From Smithellaceae bacterium (GTDB lineage Bacteria > Desulfobacterota > Syntrophia > Syntrophales > Smithellaceae), in contig JAQUVQ010000029.1 of assembly GCA_028693285.1 (NCBI GenBank), positions 1 through 35,714 of the forward strand: a DNA stretch of 35,714 bases. The letters run 5' to 3'. This document shows, one piece after another, positions 27,162-35,714 of the stretch (within the stretch, counting starts at the first letter, position 1; every line of letters begins with the position of its first letter). A model generated the notes under the pieces. That model did no database searches and was not told the origin of the DNA. It saw only the letters and a list, made by a program, of their open reading frames with translations. A program made the translations under genes and the position numbers.

Positions 27162-28967
27162 ATGACAAGAGAAGTAAGCGTGGATACCGTGTATGACAAT
27201 CCGAACAATTTAGTCGATTTATTCGAACAGAGCGTTGTCCAATATCCAAACAACCGGCTGTTCGGCACCAAAAATCCGGCCTCCGGCCAGTATGAATGGG
27301 TGACCTACAAGTCCGTGGCCGACCGGGTGGATCGTCTGCGCGGCGCCTTGAAAAAGCTTGGACTTTCCAAGGGCGATAAAGTGGGCGTGATCCTCCACAA
27401 CTGCACGGAATGGTTTGTCTGCGAACAGGCGGTCCACGGCCTGGGAGGCGCGCTGGTTCCCATGTACCTGCAGGAACTGCCGAAAGTGATCGAATACATC
27501 GTCCGGGATGCCGGCGTGAAATTTCTTTTTGTCGCGCATGCCGGCGTATATGAAAAAGTCAAAGATTTCAAAAACAGCATTCCAACGCTTCAAGAGATAT
27601 TCGTTGTTTTCGGCGAGGGCGAAAATTCGATGAAGGCACTCGAAGAGATGGGCGCCAAGAATCCAGCGTCCTCCATCAAGCCTCGCTGGTCGGACCTGGC
27701 CAACATCGTCTATACCTCGGGAACCACCGGCGACCCGAAAGGCGTCATGCTTTCCCATGGAAGCCTGACGCTGTGCGCCCGTTCCGGCGTGGACGGGTTT
27801 GGCCTGGATGAGACCATGCATGTGGTGGCCATTTTGCCCTGGGCGCATGTCTTCGGCCTGGCCGCCGATCTTCACGATTATATCTATTGCGGCGGCGGCA
27901 TCGCGTTTGCCGAGTCGGTGGAAAAACTCATTCAGAATTTTCAGGAAGTCAAACCCACAGGGCTTTCCGTTGTTCCCCGCATCGTCAACAAGGTGTATGA
28001 CACGATCATGCAGGGCGTCGCGGCCGATCCGGCCAAAAAGCAGTTTTTTGACGCAGCCGTGGCCGAAGCGGTCAAAAACAGAGACCTTCCCGAAAAAACA
28101 AAAGAATTCAAGGATTACGATGCGCTGGTCTTTTCGCAGGTCCGCAAGGTCTTCGGCGGCAATTTGAAATTCTTCGTCACCGGCAGTGCGCTGATCAAAC
28201 CGGAAATCGCACTGTTTTTCAAGGATGTCGGACAGCCGACCTTTGACGGCTACGGACTCACCGAAACGGGACCCACGGTCAGCATGAACTCCCCCAAATA
28301 CGGCAACAAGTACGGCACGGTCGGCACCGTGGACAGAAACATGCACGTGGTCATCGATAAATCCCGTGTGGGTGAAGACAGCCTCGACGGGGAGATCATC
28401 GTTTACGGCCCTCACGTGATGATGGGGTACCACAACAAGCCCCAGCAGACGGCGGAGGTGATGATGCCGGATACATGGAACGGCTTTCCCGGCATTCGAA
28501 CGGGCGACCGCGGCTGGCTGGATGAAGAAGGTTTCCTGCACATCACCGGACGCTTCAAGGACGAATACAAACTGGCCAACGGCAAGTACGTCCATCCGGA
28601 AGGCATCGAAAACGAGGCCAAGCTGCTGCGCTGGATTTTGAACATCATGCTCTACGGCGACGGCAAGGATTACAACGTCGCCATTGTCGTTCCGGACTTT
28701 GCCGCTCTTCAGGCGGATTCGAAGATCAAGCCCCTTTTGAAAGATACGCTCGAAGACTCCCTGAAAGAGAAGGCCCTGACGGATTATCTTTCCGGGGAAA
28801 TCGTGGCGTATCTGCGAAAAACCTACGGCGGCTACGAGGTGCCGCAGAAGTTCCTGTTTGTCGCGGAAGATTTCACGGTCGGCAACGGCATGCTGACCCA
28901 GACGATGAAGCTCAAACGGCCGCTGGTCATGAAGCAATACGGAGCAAAGCTCCAGGCGCTCTACTAG
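27162..28967 (+). CDS. AMP-forming acyl-CoA synthetase, copy 2
   Basis: 601 aa from the ATG at 27162, chosen because GAGGTG lies about 5 bases upstream and MTREVSVDTVYDNPNNLVDLF aligns with copy 1; the frame is open 34 codons earlier without protein character. Motifs: YTSGTTGDPKG in the first third, FDGYGLTETGP (A5), RTGDRGWLDEEGFLHITGRFKDEYKLANGKY (hinge) and TQTMKLKRP at the catalytic lysine. It makes acyl-CoA from a carboxylic acid, ATP and CoA. It is probably the third gene of the hydrolase operon (186-base gap) and is followed by a strong terminator. It is a full-length paralogue of the gene at 13153-14988. Confidence 0.92.
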   Translation: MTREVSVDTVYDNPNNLVDLFEQSVVQYPNNRLFGTKNPASGQYEWVTYKSVADRVDRLRGALKKLGLSKGDKVGVILHNCTEWFVCEQAVHGLGGALVPMYLQELPKVIEYIVRDAGVKFLFVAHAGVYEKVKDFKNSIPTLQEIFVVFGEGENSMKALEEMGAKNPASSIKPRWSDLANIVYTSGTTGDPKGVMLSHGSLTLCARSGVDGFGLDETMHVVAILPWAHVFGLAADLHDYIYCGGGIAFAESVEKLIQNFQEVKPTGLSVVPRIVNKVYDTIMQGVAADPAKKQFFDAAVAEAVKNRDLPEKTKEFKDYDALVFSQVRKVFGGNLKFFVTGSALIKPEIALFFKDVGQPTFDGYGLTETGPTVSMNSPKYGNKYGTVGTVDRNMHVVIDKSRVGEDSLDGEIIVYGPHVMMGYHNKPQQTAEVMMPDTWNGFPGIRTGDRGWLDEEGFLHITGRFKDEYKLANGKYVHPEGIENEAKLLRWILNIMLYGDGKDYNVAIVVPDFAALQADSKIKPLLKDTLEDSLKEKALTDYLSGEIVAYLRKTYGGYEVPQKFLFVAEDFTVGNGMLTQTMKLKRPLVMKQYGAKLQALY

Positions 28968-28992
28968 CCCGGGCAAAGTTCGGCACAAACAA

Positions 28993-29029
28993 AACCCCCG
29001 CTCTCTCTGGAGAACGGGGGTTCTTTTTT
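28993..29029 (+). terminator. Intrinsic terminator of the hydrolase-ligase operon (bidirectional)
   Basis: Stem AACCCCCG / CGGGGGTT followed by CTTTTTT on the plus strand. Read on the minus strand it gives TTTTGTTTG after the stem, so it can also end the convergent binding-protein transcript. Confidence 0.85.
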
Positions 29030-29079
29030 ACCCGGTGAATCCTGTGCGGATTGCGCCGGCTCGATTTACCGAGAACAAG

Positions 29080-30315
29080 CTACTGAAGCGGCACGTAGCG
29101 GATCTGCTTCGGATCCGTGCTCTTGCTCATCTTTTTGATCTTCTCAAATTCCTCTTTGCTCTTCGGGAACGAAATGACGTAGTCCACCTTGCTGAACTGT
29201 CCCTTGTTGACGTACTGCATGATGGTGCCGCAGTTCATCACGCCGTTTTCCTCGATATTGAACAGTTCGTTGGGGAATTTGTCGCCGGCCGTGGGCAGGG
29301 CCTTGACGATGTTCTGGCGAACCACCTTGGCATCCAGCGACTGCGCCGCGGTGACGGCACGGGCAATGATGTGCATCATGTTGTAGTTGAGGCAGTTTTC
29401 CGCGTTGACCACGGATCCTTTGTAAGCCGCATTATATCTTTTCATGAAAGAAGGCATAATCGGCAGGGGCAGGCGTTTGATGTCGCCCGTGCTGATCATT
29501 CCTTCCAGCAGGTTCAGTTTATTTCCGAGCGTTTTGGCAATGTAATCCGGCTTGGCCTGGTCGATCAGAACGAACCCGCCCTTGAAGCCCAGGCTTCTGG
29601 CCTGTTCAATGACCAGAGCGCTTGGAGCCGAAGGACCGCCCACGACCAGGAAATCGGGCTTGGTGGCGATCGCCGCCGTCAACTGTGCCGAAAAGTCTGT
29701 TTCCGTGTAGTAATTTGCCGGTTTGTCGGCCAGAATCTTGCCGCCCTTTTTCTCCCAGACCGCTTTAAAGACATTGCGCCAGGCATCTCCGTAAGCGCCC
29801 AGGGTTACCACCATTGCGCCGTTTCTCCAGCCCTTGTCCCAGGCGATGATGGAGAAGTTTTTGGCGTAGGCGACAAAGTTGGGGACGGGATTGATGATCA
29901 TCGGGTGCTTCTTGTCCATGATGGTATGGACGCTGGAGAAGGCCGCGATGATGAAGTTCTGTTCAGGAATGGCCATCAAAGCGCCGATCGTCGTGGCAAC
30001 GGGATTGAAAACGGCAATGGCCTTGTTTTGACTTACAAACCGCATCGCGTTGTTTTTTGCCAGGGTCGGGTCGGCCCGGTCATCGAGCTTTTCCAGTTTG
30101 AAGGTGTATTTTTTGCCCTGGACGGTCACGCCGCCCGCGGCATTGATTTCTTTCACCGCCATGTCCACGCCGTTGTAGCAATCCTGGCCGTATTCGGCGG
30201 CCGGTCCGCTCAAAGGCCCCGTAAATCCGATCCCGATCTCCGCGGCTTGCGCGGCCGTTCCCCACACCACAAACGCAAAGACGAACATCCAGCACAACGA
30301 TTTCCAACTCTTCAT
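29080..30315 (-). CDS. ABC transporter substrate-binding protein, branched-chain amino acid / organic acid type
   Basis: 411 aa from the ATG at 30315 (AAGGGG 8 bases upstream). Signal peptide MKSWKSLCWMFVFAFVVWGTAAQA, then a periplasmic type I binding fold (Peripla_BP_6/LivJ): IGIGFTGPLSGPAAEYGQDC, DDRADPTLAKNNAMRFVSQ, VVGGPSAPSALVIEQA. In anaerobes this family also binds aromatic or fatty acids, which would suit the neighbouring acyl-CoA genes; the ligand is unknown. There is no permease or ATPase gene beside it, so it is an orphan. The promoter and palindrome lie about 220 bases upstream, with a terminator-like hairpin between them and the gene. Confidence 0.9.
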   Translation of the reverse strand: MKSWKSLCWMFVFAFVVWGTAAQAAEIGIGFTGPLSGPAAEYGQDCYNGVDMAVKEINAAGGVTVQGKKYTFKLEKLDDRADPTLAKNNAMRFVSQNKAIAVFNPVATTIGALMAIPEQNFIIAAFSSVHTIMDKKHPMIINPVPNFVAYAKNFSIIAWDKGWRNGAMVVTLGAYGDAWRNVFKAVWEKKGGKILADKPANYYTETDFSAQLTAAIATKPDFLVVGGPSAPSALVIEQARSLGFKGGFVLIDQAKPDYIAKTLGNKLNLLEGMISTGDIKRLPLPIMPSFMKRYNAAYKGSVVNAENCLNYNMMHIIARAVTAAQSLDAKVVRQNIVKALPTAGDKFPNELFNIEENGVMNCGTIMQYVNKGQFSKVDYVISFPKSKEEFEKIKKMSKSTDPKQIRYVPLQ

Positions 30316-30414
30316 TGCATTATCCCCTTTCTTCCCTAAATGATTACCGGCCGCTTCCGGCTCGGCTGATGCTTTTCCCTTGCGCATCACGATGATCCCC
30401 TTTGGGTCCTTTAG

Positions 30415-30448
30415 AAAAACCGGATCGCCGGGGATACGGGCGATCCGG
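30415..30448 (-). terminator. Intrinsic terminator in the binding-protein leader (possible attenuator)
   Basis: On the minus strand: CCGGATCGCC, 9-base loop, GGCGATCCGG, then TTTTT. A perfect 10-bp stem lying between the promoter (30552-30580) and the ATG at 30315. A 39-codon frame starting MGPCSLRCLNL runs through it and stops at the T-run. Confidence 0.65.
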
Positions 30449-30533
30449 GGCAGGAGAATGTCCGGGCAAGCATCAAAAAGCCATGCCGCCCTTCCCGCAG
30501 GTTCAGGCAGCGCAACGAACATGGACCCATACG

Positions 30534-30553
30534 TACAACGAGCGTTGGTTGTA
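30534..30553. promoter_or_regulatory. Candidate TetR operator, site 4 (binding-protein promoter)
   Basis: TACAACGAGCGTTGGTTGTA: TACAAC-N4-GTTG plus a second overlapping GTTGTA half-site; overlaps the -10 by two bases. Confidence 0.65.
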
Positions 30554-30580
30554 CATATTCAGGGAGCGCTGTTTTGTCAA
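30552..30580 (-). promoter_or_regulatory. Candidate promoter of the binding-protein gene
   Basis: Minus strand TTGACA (30580-30575), 17-base spacer, TATGTA (30557-30552), leaving a leader of about 220 bases before the ATG. Confidence 0.65.
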
Positions 30581-30649
30581 GCACTATTTTCAGCGTTTTT
30601 TTAAAGGCGGACGGTCTTTGGAGTCCGTGGATTTGCGAGCCGGCGAGGC

Positions 30650-30841
30650 TTATTTCGCGGGTTTCAGCCGGTTGTCCATGCCGGTGAAGCCGCATTCCGG
30701 CTGGTAGCAGGTGACATTCAGAAATTCGCATTTCTGTTGGCAGACGGGGCAGGTTTGCGGCGGCGCAGTCTGCACGACGGTGTTTCCGCAGTTGCTGCAC
30801 TTCCAGGTGTTTTCGGGCGGGGTGATCGGTGTTTCGGCCAT
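30650..30841 (-). CDS. Small rubredoxin-like / zinc-ribbon protein
   Basis: 63 aa; AAGGAGG lies 8 bases before the ATG. Cysteines in WKCSNCGNTV and TCPVCQQKC form two CxxC knuckles as in rubredoxin-type metal sites, and CYQPECG adds two more near the C-terminus. It probably binds Fe or Zn; electron carrier or structural role unknown. A promoter-like TTGCCA, 18 bases, TAAAGA lies upstream within an inverted repeat. It is divergent from queF. Confidence 0.75.
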   Translation of the reverse strand: MAETPITPPENTWKCSNCGNTVVQTAPPQTCPVCQQKCEFLNVTCYQPECGFTGMDNRLKPAK

Positions 30842-30860
30842 GACCGTTGCCTCCTTGATT

Positions 30861-30894
30861 TTTTTTCAGTGGTGAATCTTTACCACAGAAAAAA
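30861..30894. repeat. AT-rich inverted repeat over the rubredoxin-like promoter
   Basis: TTTTTTCAGTGGT (30861-30873) and ACCACAGAAAAAA (30882-30894) are complementary with one mismatch. The repeat covers the likely -10 (TAAAGA on the minus strand), so it may be an operator. No GC-rich stem as in a terminator. Confidence 0.4.
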
Positions 30895-30974
30895 TCCGTT
30901 TGGCAACCGAATAAACTTGAAAACCGAAAGAATTTCCGGTAAGCAGAAAAGCCCTTCGGGCGCAGGAGACATGC

Positions 30975-31409
30975 ATGGAAAAGTTCTCGAAAAAAAGCGA
31001 TCTGGCCGGACTTTCCCTTTTGGGATCGGGTGAAAAAGCGAAGCCCGGCCGCAAGCTGGAGACGTTTCCCAGCCATTCCAAAAGACCCTATACCGTCACC
31101 CTGTCCACACAGGAGTTTACCTGCCTGTGTCCCATGACCGGTCAGCCGGACTTTGCCGGAATCACCATACAGTATATTCCGGACAGGAAAATCGTAGAAT
31201 CGAAATCGCTCAAACTCTACTTCTGGTCCTTCCGCAACGAAGGCGTTTTTCACGAGCATCTCACCAACATCATTCTGGACGACCTCGTGGCCGCGCTTTC
31301 CCCCCGCTGGTGCAAGGTGACGGCCCAGTTTGCCGTTCGCGGCGGCATCGCCATTTCCGTGGACGCGGAATATCCCGAAGCCGGTAAGTCAAGGAATCCA
31401 AAGCGTTAA
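30975..31409 (+). CDS. queF: NADPH-dependent 7-cyano-7-deazaguanine reductase (preQ0 reductase)
   Basis: 144 aa, the short single-domain QueF form. It reduces the nitrile of preQ0 to preQ1 in queuosine tRNA modification. [13 protein letters not shown] carries the catalytic C52 (thioimide) and D59; [16 protein letters not shown] is the NADPH/substrate signature. No other queuosine genes are adjacent. The tRNA-Gln at the window end is not a queuosine target (those have GUN anticodons). Confidence 0.95.
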   Translation: MEKFSKKSDLAGLSLLGSGEKAKPGRKLETFPSHSKRPYTVTLSTQEFTCLCPMTGQPDFAGITIQYIPDRKIVESKSLKLYFWSFRNEGVFHEHLTNIILDDLVAALSPRWCKVTAQFAVRGGIAISVDAEYPEAGKSRNPKR

Positions 31410-31438
31410 ATGATTTCCGCACTTTCAATACAATTTCT

Positions 31439-31467
31439 TTGACAGGCAGGGTCATTGTTCGTATACT
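31439..31467 (+). promoter_or_regulatory. Strong sigma-70 promoter of carB
   Basis: TTGACA (31439-31444), exact 17-base spacer, TATACT (31462-31467), about 70 bases before the carB ATG. Confidence 0.75.
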
Positions 31468-31537
31468 CCCCCGGCAAAATCGTTCTTTCTGAAGCGCAAC
31501 AAATAACCATCCCACGGTAAAGACAAGAGGAAACAAC

Positions 31538-34738
<3,201 letters not shown>

Positions 34739-34806
34739 GAGCAGGTTCGGGGCAATAGGCCATGGGCGATGGGATTCGATACGAGGGACAGCGCCCATTT
34801 AATTTC

Positions 34807-34838
34807 TTGTCATTTCGATCGAAGGGAGAAATCTTTAA
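34807..34838 (+). repeat. Dispersed intergenic repeat-like sequence
   Basis: TCATTTCGATCGAAGGGAGA followed by AATCTTTAA, with an inner palindrome TTCGATCGAA. From memory, close variants occur as high-copy intergenic repeats in many bacterial genomes. Only one copy is seen here, so repeat status is recall, not shown. Confidence 0.45.
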
Positions 34839-34842
34839 GCTG

Positions 34843-34887
34843 TAGGGAACGGCTTGCCACCCGAAAGGGCGGTCGTGACCGTTCCTA
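34843..34887. other. Long hairpin ending in the DUF2007 stop codon
   Basis: TAGGGAACGG (34843-34852) pairs with CCGTTCCTA (34879-34887), with one bulge and an inner CCC-GAAA-GGG tetraloop stem. The right arm contains the stop codon of the minus-strand DUF2007 gene. It may be part of the adjacent repeat or a 3' stabilising structure. Confidence 0.45.
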
Positions 34888-35139
34888 TTTCAGAAATCCC
34901 GCCTCCTGTAGGATTTCGCGGACGCGGCCGGCCTGATCGGCCCGGACGAGCAGACGCGCGTAAGCGCCCGCGGCGACCAGCATGGCGGTGTTTTCACCCT
35001 GAAAATAGTAGTGAATGTCTTCGCCGTCCAGGACGGATTTGACAAACGCGATATCGCCGGGATTGTAAGTGGAAAAAACCTCGACCATTTCCACATACCG
35101 CACGTCCACGTCTTCTGAATCCGATGCAATTTTTTCCAT
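34885..35139 (-). CDS. DUF2007-family protein
   Basis: 84 aa from the ATG at 35139 (MEKIASDSED); a GTG at 35154 would add five residues. No clear Shine-Dalgarno for either. VEVFSTYNPGDIAFVKSVLDGEDIHYYFQGEN, then ARLLVRADQAGRVREILQEAGF, is the DUF2007 pattern, a small alpha/beta domain annotated as putative signal-transducing. Function unknown. Divergent from yhbY. Confidence 0.8.
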   Translation of the reverse strand: MEKIASDSEDVDVRYVEMVEVFSTYNPGDIAFVKSVLDGEDIHYYFQGENTAMLVAAGAYARLLVRADQAGRVREILQEAGFLK

Positions 35140-35168
35140 GCGGCGATGATACACAAAAAAGGATTTTT

Positions 35169-35468
35169 ATGGAACCTCTGAAAGGATCACAGCGAAAATA
35201 TTTGCGGGCGCAGGCGCATCATTTGAAGCCGCTCGTGATGGTCGGCGCGAAAGGCGTGACGCCTCAACTGATCGGCTCCGTGGACCTGGCGCTCACAGAC
35301 CACGAGCTGATCAAGGTGAAATTCGTCGAATTCAAAGAAGCCAAAAAAGAAATAGCAGCCGAAATCGCGCAGGCCACACAAAGCGAACTGGTCGGCCTCA
35401 TTGGCAATATCGCGATTCTCTACCGGCCTAATCCCGATCCGGAAAAAAGAAAAATTCATGCGGCGTAA
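35169..35468 (+). CDS. yhbY: YhbY/CRS1-type RNA-binding protein
   Basis: 99 aa; AAGGA lies six bases before the ATG. LKGSQRKYLRAQAHHLKPLVMVGAKGVTPQLIGSV contains the GxxG loop (GAKG) of the CRM domain, and VGLIGNIAILYRPNP is the C-terminal strand. E. coli YhbY associates with pre-50S ribosomal particles. It is complete and of normal length. Confidence 0.92.
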   Translation: MEPLKGSQRKYLRAQAHHLKPLVMVGAKGVTPQLIGSVDLALTDHELIKVKFVEFKEAKKEIAAEIAQATQSELVGLIGNIAILYRPNPDPEKRKIHAA

Positions 35469-35540
35469 GGGATTTCGCCGGCCGGATCAGGCGGATGCCC
35501 GGCCGCAGGCGCGGCGAAGAAATTGGGCGAAGAAAATGGG

Positions 35541-35569
35541 TTGACAGATAAAATCAATCGCATTATATA
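35541..35569 (+). promoter_or_regulatory. Promoter of tRNA-Gln
   Basis: TTGACA (35541-35546), 17-base spacer, TATATA (35564-35569), followed by a GC-rich discriminator (CAGCGCGCTCG) as in stable-RNA promoters. About 60 bases before the tRNA. Confidence 0.75.
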
Positions 35570-35629
35570 CAGCGCGCTCGCCGGCTGGGCAGCACCGCTC
35601 ACACTTGGCCGGGCTTTTTCATGTCCTGA

Positions 35630-35703
35630 TGGGGAATCGTTCAATGGTAGGACGCCGGACTCTGACTCCGTTAATCAAGGTTCGAATCCTTGTTCCCCAG
35701 CCA
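35630..35703 (+). tRNA. tRNA-Gln (anticodon CTG)
   Basis: 74 bases. Acceptor stem TGGGGAA / TTCCCCA with G discriminator and encoded CCA. Anticodon loop CTCTGAC gives CTG (reads CAG). T-arm AAGGTTCGAATCCTT. The first anticodon-stem pair appears to be a C-T mismatch. Confidence 0.93.
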
Positions 35704-35714
35704 AATAAAATCAA

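Noticed and set aside
27219..28988. A 589-codon frame antisense to acyl-CoA ligase 2
   Set aside because: Same shadow effect; no domains and no ribosome site.
30316..30522. 69-residue N-terminal extension of the binding protein
   Set aside because: It would place the signal peptide internally; the ATG at 30315 has a ribosome site and a normal signal sequence.
35505..35615. GCCCGGCC and GGCCGGGC as terminator arms after yhbY
   Set aside because: The arms are about 100 bases apart with the tRNA promoter between them; chance pairing is more likely.

Overview
The window looks like chromosome from an anaerobic, fatty-acid or aromatic-acid degrading bacterium of the former Deltaproteobacteria (Syntrophales/Desulfobacterales-like). 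This is inferred from gene content: two closely similar acyl-CoA ligases, a 3-hydroxyacyl-CoA dehydrogenase, an NDP-forming acyl-CoA synthetase subunit, a nitronate monooxygenase-like flavoprotein, an iron-sulfur flavoprotein, a TRAP permease remnant, and dense, moderately GC-rich genes with good Shine-Dalgarno sites. No phage, plasmid, CRISPR or rRNA is visible. The only mobile element is one REP-associated tyrosine transposase (RAYT).

Layout. 1-2.6 kb: end of an iron-sulfur flavoprotein gene, then a STAS-domain/PLP-decarboxylase fusion. 2.6-5.8 kb: a large exported PDZ-WD40-caspase protein, convergent to the fusion. 6-9.4 kb: a patchwork of small, mostly unknown genes (DUF4405 membrane protein, a 47-aa ORF, a 4-TM protein, a GNAT acetyltransferase, a collapsed TRAP permease, small one-TM or secreted ORFs), with some AT-richer stretches. 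9.6-12.8 kb: acyl-CoA synthetase (NDP-forming) alpha-type subunit facing an SLC13/RCK transporter. 13.1-15.0 kb: acyl-CoA ligase 1. 15.1-16.2 kb: RAYT element with perfect 17-bp inverted termini, lying directly against the dxs stop codon. 16.2-20.6 kb: xseA-xseB-ispA-dxs operon on the minus strand. 20.8-22.5 kb: dihydrolipoamide dehydrogenase-like protein plus cupin. 22.6-30.6 kb: a catabolic island (3-hydroxyacyl-CoA dehydrogenase, TetR regulator, nitronate monooxygenase-like protein, alpha/beta hydrolase, DUF1330 protein, acyl-CoA ligase 2, orphan branched-chain-type substrate-binding protein). 30.6-35.7 kb: rubredoxin-like zinc/iron protein, queF, carB, DUF2007 protein, yhbY and tRNA-Gln.

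The most interesting signal is in the catabolic island. Four separate transcription units (hbd-like, nitronate monooxygenase, hydrolase-DUF1330-ligase, substrate-binding protein) share one promoter design: TTGACA, a 17-bp spacer and a TA-rich -10, with a palindrome of the form TACAAC-N4-GTTGTA on or next to the -10. The TetR gene inside the island is the obvious candidate repressor. This gives a small, testable acyl-CoA regulon that ties uptake (binding protein), activation (ligase), hydrolysis and oxidation together. The binding-protein leader also holds an intrinsic terminator between promoter and start codon, suggesting attenuation.

Other points worth checking are the STAS-decarboxylase fusion, the exported caspase-WD40 protein, the in-frame collapsed DctM, and a dispersed repeat-like hairpin after carB. 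All functional names are from motif recognition by eye; no database search was run.
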